Shown: positions 1 through 9,913 of the stretch, in pieces
Position numbering within the stretch: the first letter of the stretch is position 1
Layout: each line of letters opens with the position of its first letter
Origin: Acridotheres tristis
Taxonomy: Eukaryota > Chordata > Aves > Passeriformes > Sturnidae
Assembly (NCBI GenBank): GCA_037013685.1
Contig: CM072884.1
Span: forward strand, 5,518,001-5,582,000
Length of the DNA stretch: 64,000 bases
Direction: 5' to 3'
Translations under genes and position numbers: made by a program
The notes under the pieces: generated by a model
Told to the model about the DNA's origin: nothing
What the model saw: only the letters and a program-made list of their open reading frames with translations
Database searches by the model: none

Positions 1-328
1 AGAGACTCCGGGCTAGTCCAGCCTGCATCCAGCATGCATCCATCCTCCTATGGAACGCGTAGGTTCGCCCATCCTCCCAGACGAACTCCCAGGGCGAATC
101 CCCGGGGAGCCGTACAGGTGACACCTCCTCCAGGGAGCCCTCGCTGCTCCCAAAAAGCTCACCCCGCCGCTGGACGGGGCCGCTCTCCGAGAGCCCGTGC
201 GCGCTGCGGGCGGGGCTGGGCAGGTGCTGCGCTCCCGCGGAGCGGGCGGGCGGGGCGCGGAGCCGTCCCCGCCCCGCGGCGCCGCCGCCGCCGCGGCCGC
301 CGGCGCGCCCCGCGCAGCCCCGCCGCGC

Positions 329-334
329 TATAAG
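329..334 (+). promoter_or_regulatory. VGLL3: TATA-like core promoter element
   Basis: The sequence CTATAAGTG lies in a GC-rich context 170 bases before the VGLL3 start codon. If it works as a TATA box, transcription would begin roughly 25-31 bases downstream, near 355-361, giving a 5' UTR of about 140 nt. CpG-island promoters often have dispersed starts, so this may be one of several start sites. The position is inferred from the motif alone. Confidence 0.5.
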
Positions 335-364
335 TGCGGGCGCGGGGCGCGGCAGCCGCCGAAG

Positions 365-502
365 ATGCGCCGGCAGCCGGGGCTGAGCGGCGCCTGGCCG
401 CGGCCGCCCCGCGCCGGGGAGCGGGAGCAGCAGCACAAGAAGAAGAAGGAGGAAGAAGAGGAAGGGGGAGACGGCGGTGGCGCGGGGCGGCCGCGGCCAT
501 GA
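365..502 (+). promoter_or_regulatory. upstream ORF overlapping the VGLL3 start codon (ATGA)
   Basis: An ATG at 365 opens a 45-codon frame ending in TGA at 500-502. The stop shares bases with the VGLL3 ATG (499-501) in an ATGA overlap. The frame includes a purine-rich stretch (about 424-472) translated as Gln, Lys and Glu repeats, so it is basic then acidic and of low complexity. The uATG has A at -3 but C at +4. The frame is open further upstream as well, with another ATG at 197. If transcription starts near 359, the 365 ATG would lie only a few bases from the cap and might be skipped; an upstream start would expose it. Such a uORF could reduce VGLL3 translation or allow reinitiation. The reading frame is visible; any function is inference. 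Confidence 0.4.
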
Positions 503-585
503 GCTGCTCGGACGTGGCCATGCAGCAGCCGGCGGCGTGCGGAGCGCCCCGCTACCTGGCCGCGCCCGCGGCGGGCTGCGCGCAG
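499..585 (+). CDS. VGLL3: VGLL3 coding exon 1 (residues 1-29)
   Basis: This exon encodes the N terminus of vestigial-like 3, a nuclear transcription cofactor that lacks its own DNA-binding domain and acts through TEAD factors. Translation starts MSCSDVAMQQPAACGAPRYL, matching the MSC start typical of VGLL2 and VGLL3. The ATG has G at -3. The exon ends CAG at 583-585 before GTGAG, leaving the frame in phase 0, which joins cleanly to AAG of exon 2. The rest of the 29 residues is Ala/Pro-rich. As I recall, the mammalian exon is somewhat longer and has more Tyr and Pro, so this end is shorter and GC-driven. The only uncertainty is whether an upstream start is also used, because a uORF overlaps the ATG. 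Confidence 0.88.
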
Positions 586-3500
586 GTGAGACGCGGGGAG
601 GGCAGGGCCGTGAGAGTGGCGGCGGTGCGGAGGACGGGGAGGCGCGGGGGTTTTTTGGGGAGGCCCCCTCTCAGCCGGGTGCATGGCGCATCGCTGGCTG
701 CCCTGGGCGGAGACCTCCGCCCCGGCCAGCCAGCGATGCGCTCCGCAGCCCCCGGCGTGATTTGGAGATGCGGGGAGCTGCTGAGGGTGCCCCGGAGCAA
801 CGGAGCCTGGTACGACCTTTCCTAGCACGAAAAAAAAAAAAAAAAGAATTTTCCCTCAAATTCTTGCATCTGGCGGGTGGATGTTGGCTTGCTCAGCTGG
901 CGTGGGACAGGAGGAAAAAGTTCTTTCCTTGCTCCTCTCCCCCTTCTGTCGGCTGCCGTGCCTTACTGGGTGGCTCTGCCCGCTGCCCCGTTTGCGGAGC
1001 GGCGCCTTCGCCCCGCGGGCGCGCACACGGGCGGAACCCCCGCCCGCCGCGGGACGGGACCCGCGCTGCTCCCCGCACCGGGACCGCGCCGCTCGCCCCG
1101 CCGCTCCTGGAAGCTCGTCTGGTCTGCGGCGAGTTTCCTGCTGAATTTGGTGATCAGATGTAGTTCTAATTTTTTTTTTATTTTATTTTTTTTTTAAGCG
1201 AATCAGGAAATTCTTATCAGGCTGACAGCATTTTTAGAAGTATGCAGTGCGTGGGTGAAGTGGGACTAATATTGACTTGGCCCTAATGTAGTCATCTGAG
1301 AATACATTTTTTGGTTGTTGCTGCATTCCATAAGGTTTTATCATTATTATCCATGAAGATTGTTTTCTCCGTACATGGGAAGTGACCCCTAGTATCAACT
1401 TGCCTGGGAGACACGAGTATGGGCTAAAACATTAAAATTCCTATCGTGTATAGCTGATTTTTTTTTCCTTTATTGTTGGGAGACAGAGCCCGTTTGCAGA
1501 AATGATACCCCAGTGAACTTGTCCAGGTTGTTCACTCTAAAGGCGAGCTCTGGAAAACTTGCGAGTTCTGTCTCTTGCAGAGTGCCTTTGCTATTATTTC
1601 TTCACTAATCTTGGTCAGAGCTTGCAGAAGCTTCTGTCTGTGCACTAATTTTACTTATGGAGTTTGTATTTGGATATCTGGAGGTGCGTGCAGTCATGGT
1701 CTGTGTGATTTGGAGGGAAAATGAATAAATAATCACTAATAGCCTGGTTCTCTGACTGAGAGACCTAGAAGTAGAAAGCTGCAATTGAAAGTCTGCTGAG
1801 CTTTCTGACATTTGACTCTGGAAGTGGAAGTCTGTATTTCTCTTCCAGATCTGCAGAACACTTAGTATGGGGAAATCTATTAAATGACTGTGCCACGTTC
1901 AAGTGCAAGTACTTTTTATTTTTAAGCATAAGTATGAAATTTCTTCCTCCAAAAGCAAGGCCATATATAAAATGTTCTAGGAGCATCCTAATGAACACAG
2001 AATTCTTATAATTTTATTTTAAACAAACTGAGTTCCTGTGGATTATGCTGTTTAAAAAGTAGAGGTAGATATAAGTTAGGCAAGAAACATAGATAGCTCT
2101 GATGAGCCAGTACAGCTCTCGAGTCTCGGCTGGCACCACAGATCACATTTCCACCTGGAAGCTTTCTGAAGATGGCTGTCCTGCATGTTATTGACAGTTT
2201 AATTTAATCAATCCTGATTGCACTGGCTTTCCTGCACTTGGAGCTGAAGGGTCTTCACAAGCTACTTGGGCGCTGGACTGAAAAGCCGAGCTGTTGTTGC
2301 TCAAGAAAGTGTTGCACCCAATACTTCTAACAGCTGCTAACTTTAGAGTGGTTCATGTATTTTCTCTGAATCCAATGTTTCCTAATTAAAAAAAAACCGT
2401 AAACATAGAAGGAACTCTTTATGCATCAAGATTTATTGTTAGGGTAGCAAATGACATTTTGCAAGTCTTGGTTCCTTCAGAATTGTCATGTTAGAGACGC
2501 TTAATCAACTGGTAGAGAAGGTAACAAAAAAAGAGGAAGAATCTGTTGCCAGGTTTTTGGTTCTTACACATGTGTTCAACATGTAAAACACTCCTGCACT
2601 CTTTGTGAGGATGATGACCATTTTAAAGAATGTTCCTCTTTGCTGGAGTTAAAACTGTGGTTTAAAAATAACAGTGAGGGGAGATGAATTAGTGGGATAT
2701 CTTAAAAATAAGTCTGTGCATTGGAGATGATAAAATGGAGCTCACCTTTAAAATATCCGAGGACTCCACCAAGGCATTTTTTCAGTGGTATCGTACTATG
2801 CTGGTGTCTTTCAGTTTGTTTTCTGAGACAGAAAGCTCTTCCATGCTGTGCTGCCTTTAGCTTTCCTTTTCTTCTCAGGGCAAGGAGATGTAGGTGCGTT
2901 ACTCTAACTAAAGCCTTGTATTGTAGTAAAGCCATCTCAGATGTGTAATTGGTTATGCCAGCTTAGGACATCAGTTTTGTGTGCTTTAAAGAGCCAAGCA
3001 GCTCTTTAGCTGTGGAGCTGCCATTGCAGGCTCAAGTTCTGGGCCCCGGGGTCTCTCTGGAGAGCCAAACGTGTCATGTTTCTGTGGGTCAGGGGCAGTT
3101 CAAATGGTTGTCTCTTTTTTATTTTTTTTTTAATGGGAAGTCTCAGACTGCTTTTAAATGATGGACTAGTGTGCACCTGGGTTGTGCAGAAGTGTTGTAG
3201 CTTTAGGGGGTGGTCCATAGTGCCTTTTTAAAGTTTCCCCACACTAAAGTTATTCCCGCATTTCTGCGTCTGTATTTTTTCCTCCCTTAAAATCGGCATG
3301 GAATTGATTTTTGCCGTGCACAGAAAGGCAGAATTTCTGGAAACGTAGCTTTCACCGATCCTTAGCCAGGAAAGGACTTGCTGGCAAATTAATTTAGATG
3401 GGATTTTTATTTTTATTTTTTTTAAGCTCTTAATGGACCGAAGCCTGAATTCCTCTTGAATGTTAATGGGAGTGGAGGCTTAGCACCTTAGATCTTTGAG

Positions 3501-5380
3501 ATTGCTCAAGTCCAGGGTGTTTGCTGGAGGGAAGTAAGCGAAACACGGATATGTACACGCTCATATGGTGCCAGAATGAACTGATGAAAATGGGGTGTGG
3601 CCCTGATTTTACAGATAAATTGGGATTTCCGTGCTCCTTTGCCAGAAGACGGAGCGAGTGTGTGCCGGTGTTAGGATACAAATGTGTTTCTGTGTCTGGT
3701 GGGGAGCTGTGCAGGCGTGAGGGTAAAACCCTGCAAGCTGGCAAAATTAAAATGCTCTTCTGCTGTCAGCTTTGCTGAGGGGCTGTGCAGCTGTGATAGT
3801 GAGCTTCGGCTTTCCTATGGGTGTAACGGGATTCGGAGAGGCTTTGGGAACACGTAACTGGGGCAGAATCCCGTTGTATTCCCGGCACATGGGGACGCCT
3901 TGTCGTGTCCCGTCACAGCAAGCTGCAGGGCTCAGGCTCAGGTAGGACTCACCCTGGCTCACCAACACACCAGCTAAGGGCCTCTGGAATGGGAAGTTTC
4001 GGTAAATGGCACTTTTGGAATTCCTCCATGGTATGTAGAGGCAAGTCAACATCTAAGCCAACACCGTCCTTGCCAAATCAAGTCTTGCATAAGGAGGTTG
4101 TGATATGCTCAAGTCAGACTTTCTGCTGGCAGTGCTGTAGACAGACTTGCTCCAGATAAGGCCTTGTCTTCATTAGCAATTTCGTTCATTAGCTTGGCTC
4201 TTCCTTCCAAACTGACAGAGCTGCAGACAAGGACAGGTCACATTTGATGCTGGGTCAACTGGCTGTGGCTAGACCCTAATTCACATACTGTAACTTGTTT
4301 TTTCAGTGCAATTCTTTGCATCGTGTGCCCCTGGCTTTTGAGGATGGGCTTGTTATACTGCTTATGCTGCGTGGCAGTCTGCTGTATCTAATGGCAGGTA
4401 ACAGCAGAGCATGGCTTCACATTCAAGTTTTGCAGTTTGGTTTCTTTTCTCAAGGCTATTCCTTTGCTGCTTGCTCTACTTACTTTTATGGAAGCTATAT
4501 AGCCTATATAACTCAGCTACTCTCAGATTGACAGGATGTAAAACCTGGGTTAGGCCTTGCCCTATGTGCAAGGTTTTGTTGGTTGATTTTGTTTGGTTCA
4601 ATCCCACGAGACATCAGTGATTTTAAAAGTTTGGCTTACTTTACTCTGTCATTCTGACTGGGACTAAATTCCATTTAATCTTCCTCTAGCTGCATAAAAT
4701 TAGACCTTTAAACTTTAAGGGTACTTCTCTGTTTACGTGTACAGCAAAAGGTGTATAAATTCATTCTGTTTTCTCCACTTCCATCCATCAGCAGAGCATA
4801 GCAAGAGCCCTCCAGGCTCTACCTCTACAAATCCAGTGGCTCAGCTGAAAACAAGCTCTCACCTTGCTCATTTGTGTGGCTAGAAGTTATTGTTCCATGT
4901 TTTTAGGGCAGTGCCATAAATACATCTTTCAGGCCCAGCATTCAGTGTCCTGACTGCTTAGAATTATCTTCTTCCTTGAATACTTTCTGTGTTATCAATA
5001 GGAGCCTGCTTGGCAGACAGCTCCACAAATGGAGGACTGTCTGAGGATTTGCCTCGAGTTTGTTGCTGGAATTCCTTCTCAGAAGCTTATGTCAAATGAC
5101 AGCCTTTTTCTCAGGATAGGGTCATATAGTGTTTCCTCAGCGTAGTTATTCTTTATTTTTGGTTCCTGTTCTTTTTCTCATAATGGAAAATTTGTAACAG
5201 GTGGCCACAGGCACACCAGACTTTCATGCTTGGGAGCATAAAGGACCATATGCTGTATGGTGGCATGTATGGAGATAATAAATTGTAGGAAAAGGCAACC
5301 AGTTTATACAAAAGTAAGAGCTGGACTGAATTTTTGAGTCAAACTTGGCTAAAGTAAAACCTTCTCTGTTCTCAAAGTAT

Positions 5381-5472
5381 GTGGTTTTCTGTTTTGTTTT
5401 TGTTTTGGTTTTTTGGGGGGGGGGTTGGGTTTTGTTTTAGGGTTTTTTTTTGTTTGTGTTGTTGTTTTGCTG
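5381..5472. repeat. G/T-rich low-complexity tract with a 10-G run
   Basis: Repeated GTTTT and TTTTG units surround a run of ten G at 5415-5424, followed closely by two further GGG runs. This is simple sequence inside intron 1. The G runs have the spacing of a possible G-quadruplex on the sense strand. No coding capacity is apparent. Confidence 0.8.
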
Positions 5473-7959
5473 GCTAGTAATTGGTTTCTGCTAGAAGTGA
5501 TTTTTTTTCGATTTGTGAGGAGGAATGTTCTGACACTTTTACCAGACACTCTGGGTGAGACCCTTGAAGTCAGTTGGACTTTTGCCACAGGCTTTAATGT
5601 GGCCAACATTTCGCTGCGTGAGAACAGTTTTGCTTCTTTCTGGGTAGGGTATGTCAGAAAATAACAGGAATCTTCAAAGTGAGGATTTTCTGTGAGATTT
5701 TGGACTAAATGCTTTCTTGGTCTAAAAGTGCTCAAGAAGACAGGATAATGATCGTTTAGAATAAACTTTCTTCTTAATTTTCTCATATCAGCAGTGATAT
5801 GCTGTTGACCTTCAGTTTCATTTTGTTGTACGATTTGAAGGGTTTAAATTTTCTTTGGAATTGCCTGTTTGTGAATAAATGAAATAAAAATAGTATAGTG
5901 TTGGTTGAAGCTGAATTCAACCTGGGCTGTACAGCTTTATTTACCCAGAGATTGTGCCATTTCAGCCATGAACTAGGATCTGTTACCTAAGGGATATAGA
6001 TGCTGAATTTCCCTGGTTTTTTTTTAGCTTAAATTCTGTATTCTGAATTTAAATTCTTCATTCTGTGTCTTGGCCAAAAGAAGATATTTGGTTTGTTTGT
6101 TTTGTTTTGTTTTTCAGAGGCCGCTTAATATCAGTCACTATTGTAAGGAAGGGAGAGGTGTATTTCATTAATATATTAAAGGACTGAAAATTGACAAGAG
6201 ATAACACCGTGTTTGGTCAGAAAACACTCTTTGTAAAGATCTTACAGATGCAGTTGGCTGATTAAATATATGTTAGAACTGTTCAAATGAAAAATTACAA
6301 GTTAAACTGGACTAGCTGAGGTTAGTTACCTTAAACCCACCCCGGGCGTTTGTGGCTTTTTGTTTTTGTTCCCTCACACCCCATGATTGTGGGACAAATT
6401 CATTTAGCAGCTGATGATCTTGCATAGTTTTCCACTCACACAATTGCAGTCAGAAATACTGTGAGAAGATTACTGTTAAGATCAGAACAAAAAATAGGGA
6501 ATTTATATGCAAACAGAGATATTTTAGACGAGTTGAGGGGAAAAAAATCCTCACATTATCGAAGGATGTATACAATGGAAAGGATGCATATACATTGTGT
6601 ACAAAAAAGACTTGTTAAGTCACTTTATCTCACTGTAGTGTCTTATTTAAAGAGTTTTGCAATTACAGGCTGATAATTTCTTCCTGAAATGCAAATTAAT
6701 TAGATCAATGTCTTATCACGGGCTTGCTGTTTTGAAAAATCGTTTAATTTAGAACTGTCATCCTGTGCAAATAACTCACTGCAAACCACAACTTCGCACT
6801 GTAAATAGCTTCAATCCACACACAAGGCCTTGTTCTTGTCCATCAGTCCTTCTATCTTTTTTTTTGTTTTTGTTGTTTTGCATTTAAAAGAAGGGTCAGG
6901 TTTGGTGTTTTTGAAAGGAGCAAGTGCTCAGAGCATCTTGTAATGACTGCGCGTGGACTGGAGGGGAGGGAAGAGAGTTGAAATGGAAAACGAATTAGAT
7001 TCTTAAGCTGTGGAAGGGGGAACATTCCTGCACAGAGAAGCGACTCTGGAGATAAGTTTTAATTTCCTGAGCTCCAGTCCCTGTATAGGAACATTGAAAG
7101 ACTTCCTTCCTGATCACCGAGTCAAGCCAGGGGCTGTGTTAGCGGTGTGTGTCTGTCTGTAATTGCGTGCCTGTGCCTGCATTTGCATCACTGCAGCATC
7201 CCCAGGAGCACCTGTAGGGATGGGAGTCCACTTCTGATGGTGCTGCCTGCATTCACGGTCTGCCACGTAACAGATTCGATTTCTCTAAACAGCGTCTCTT
7301 TCATACTTTACTTAAAAAAAAAAGCCCCAGCTGAAACCAAAAAAATGAGAGAAGCGCCCTCCCCAGCCTCTTGTCCTGCATTTTTGAGGATCTGAGTTGT
7401 GGTGCAGCTTCATGGATGGCCAAGGCGTTGAGGTAGATGTGCTGCAGATTTCCATGCATGCTCCTGTCTGTGTAGTGTTGCTAGAACTGTTTCTGTCTTA
7501 TTGAAGCCACAGTGGTCTGTGATTACTCAGGCAAAACCATGAAGCTCACTTCGAGTGATATCCTAGTCAGCATTTGGGTAACAAATATTAGGAGACCTTT
7601 CCTGAGATGTTTGTTTGTTTATTTACAGAAGGCATGAAGCACTTCCAAAAAAAGTGTAGGTTACCCCAAATTCTGCATTTGCAAAAACATGTTTACTGCC
7701 TCAGACTGTTTCCTTTTAGCAATTCTAGTTTCTAGTAAAACCGCTTTATTTTGTTGTTTCGGTATTTTTGTTTATTTATTTTTCTAAGTGAATCCCAGTG
7801 GTTCTCCCATAAGTCTAAGTAATATTGTGCTAAAGTGAGTCACAGTATTTTTTGCTTTGTGAAGCACAGATTTACTGAAATTCCAGACCATTGCCTGGAT
7901 ATCCCCAACTGAAATAAAACTGCGTACGTCCCTCACTGCAGTTCGTGCAACAGCATCTG

Positions 7960-8350
7960 AATTAATGGTGTCACTGAGCTGTTTTACATTTATCAGTTAA
8001 CCCACTGGAATGTCAGATATGTTGCTTAAATTACTGTAAGCTTTAAGTATAATAGGTTTTAATTCCACTTGTCAATAGCTCTTTCTTACAGTTATTTTTT
8101 AAAATAACCGTTCATAATTAAGACTTTGCCCCGGAGCATTTATTTTGTACTGCAGTGAGAGAATTTTTATCAGATTATACGATTTTAGATGTAAATATAA
8201 ATTATTGATTTAAATACCTGAAATAAATTTAAATGTGTTGATGGTGCACAAGGTCAGAAAACAACTTTCGATTATTTTAAAATCGTACAAACATTATTTA
8301 TTGTAAAAATGAAACTTTATAGACTATGTAGTTGTTTAACTTTTTCTGTA
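7960..8350. promoter_or_regulatory. AT-rich intron 1 block with homeodomain-like motifs (candidate enhancer)
   Basis: This stretch is AT-rich without being simple repeat. It holds several ATTAAT, TAATTA-like and ATTTAAAT words, for example near 7960, 8115 and 8205. Such blocks in introns of developmental genes are often conserved enhancers. This is inferred from composition only; cross-species conservation cannot be seen here. Confidence 0.2.
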
Positions 8351-8869
8351 GAACTACTTTGGAAAAAGGGTAAAAAAGCCATAAACTTAAAGAGATTCTG
8401 ATGGTGCTAGAGTGTTGCCAAGCAAACCATTAAAGATAAGTCAAACTGTAATTCTATAGGAATGCTATGAAATATTTCTGCATATGGACTGTAGTTGTTT
8501 TTGGGTTCCTGAAGTGCTTGTGTGTAAAGTCAGCTGTGGAAATGGCTGGCTAGCTAAAAGCTGTGATTCCTGCAGCTTGACTGTTGTGGGGAGAGGTTTT
8601 TTCTGTGAAAACAGTTGTAAAGTGGAACATCTGAAAAATATGTTCCATGCAAAATGGATCTTCACACACATTTATTTTGACATTTAGGTTTGATTTGCGG
8701 GAGAGAGCGAGAGAAGATTCTGAAATAGCCATTCACAGATGGCTTGTGAGGGTTTTACTTTTTTATATGCTTCTCTATGTTTTTGGTTTGGGGTGGATTT
8801 TTCCGCATGTGTTTGCGGACTTGTCAAGCCCCCTCTTCCCCCAGATCACATTTAATTTTTCATGACTTG

Positions 8870-9010
8870 AATTTTTTTTTCTTTTTCTTAAAAACTGGTG
8901 TTAAAAAAAAAATAAAAGGAAAAGGAAAATAAACCCCTCCCACCCCAACCTCAAAACAACAACAAACCGCCCCAAACCAACCAAAAAACCAAGCTCTCAA
9001 ACCCCTGAGC
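8870..9010. repeat. A/C-rich low-complexity stretch
   Basis: A T-rich segment passes into A-rich and then AAC/CCAAAC-rich sequence, with marked strand asymmetry. It is followed by a short 16-bp direct repeat of the GGTAAAACTTC type at about 9032-9060. It lies in intron 1, about 650 bases before exon 2, and is not coding. Confidence 0.7.
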
Positions 9011-9657
9011 AACCCCCAGTCACCACCCCGAGGTAAAACTTCCTGTGGTAAAACTTCTGTCGTCAGTGTGTGAAAATTTATGCATTTTGTGGAGTTTGAT
9101 AATACAGTAGAAATTTTTTCAGGAAGCAGGAAACTCTCCCATCTTTACAGCTTCAGCAGTGAGTGTGGGGAATCCAGGGGGCCCTGTACACTCAGCTGGA
9201 GGAGTGTGCCTGCAGAAACCTGGTGCTTGCCCAGCTGGATGTGTGAAATGCAGATGCTGTGTACCTGGCCACCCTTCCACAGGGCTGGGCTTGACCCCTC
9301 CAGCCTTTATGGATGGAATATCCTCCCCAGGTGGGAGTCAGGAGGGAATTGTTAGAGCCTCTTTGCTTTCTTTTGAAAGTTTTGAGTAAAGGCTGGTGCT
9401 GATAAATTGTGGTTGTGAGCCATGCCTGAGAAGCAGCTCCATCTGTGTGGGAGGAATAGAGACTCTTAAGTGGGCGCTGGTGTTCTCTTCTTTGTGAAAT
9501 GCCAGTGTGAAATATCCTGGTAGTCCAAATTTAATTACAAAACGAATATTCAGTTGTTCACTGTATTCAGTTTTTTTTTGTTAAGGAAACCGTAAGTTCA
9601 GCTTCCACTGAATGCCATCACCGATACATCTCTTGTTTGTTTTGTTTCCAATCCCAG

Positions 9658-9913
9658 AAGAAGTTAGCTGTGTACAACAAGATGCAGGAGTCTCTGGAAG
9701 TGACCCTTCCCAGCAAGCAAGAGGAGGATGAGAAAGACCAGCCTGCCGAGATGGAGTACCTGAACTCTCGCTGTGTCCTGTTCACTTACTTCCAGGGGGA
9801 CATCGGTTCAGTGGTGGATGAACACTTCTCGAGAGCTTTGAGCCAAGCCAGTAGCTTCAGTTCAGAGACTGCCCTTTCCAAGAGCAAGGCAGGGCTGAAT
9901 CCCCTGTGGAGAG
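9658..9913 (+). CDS. VGLL3: VGLL3 coding exon 2, Vestigial/TONDU TEAD-binding domain (residues 30-114 plus one base)
   Basis: This exon carries the defining domain of the family. The translation begins KKLAVYNKMQESLEV, then an acidic QEEDEKDQ stretch, and then the TONDU block at residues 62-90 including NSRCVLFTYFQGDI and SVVDEHFSRAL. The VxxHF core (V82, H85, F86) is the segment known to dock on TEAD1-4, where VGLL proteins compete with YAP/TAZ. The acidic stretch before the domain and the sequence LEVTLPSKQEE identify VGLL3 rather than VGLL1, VGLL2 or VGLL4. The acceptor is CCCAG at 9653-9657 and the donor is G|GTAAGAG at 9913/9914, leaving phase 1. No frameshift or stop interrupts the exon. 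Confidence 0.96.

Larger units (their letters stand above)
150..1130. promoter_or_regulatory. VGLL3: CpG island over VGLL3 promoter, exon 1 and start of intron 1
   Basis: Base composition changes sharply here compared with the AT-rich remainder of the window. CpG dinucleotides are very dense from about 180 to 600 and again from about 960 to 1120. GC-box-like GGGCGG motifs lie around 210-260, upstream of a TATA-like element. The island covers the inferred transcription start, the 5' UTR and coding exon 1, the usual arrangement for a developmental regulator. An A tract (830-845) and the simpler sequence around it interrupt the second half. Several long ORFs cross the island on both strands, but they consist of Ala/Arg/Pro/Gly-rich translation expected from GC-rich DNA and are not genes. 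Boundaries were judged by eye. Confidence 0.85.
586..9657 (+). other. VGLL3: VGLL3 intron 1 (9.1 kb)
   Basis: The intron runs from GTGAG at 586 to a pyrimidine tract and CCCAG ending at 9657. After the CpG island, the sequence becomes AT-rich and non-coding with frequent stops in all frames. It contains G/T low-complexity sequence near 5.4 kb, an A/C-rich stretch near 8.9-9.0 kb, and an AT-rich block near 7.96-8.35 kb with several TAATT-type motifs. I see no convincing extra exon. A TEAD-like CATTCC occurs near 1325, but single hexamers are expected by chance. Confidence 0.85.

Noticed and set aside
34..1163. Several overlapping ORFs of 60-228 codons in the first 1.2 kb on both strands
   Set aside because: They are Ala/Arg/Gly/Pro-rich translations expected of a CpG island, overlap each other in several frames and match no family. 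Only the 499-585 exon has family support and a proper donor.
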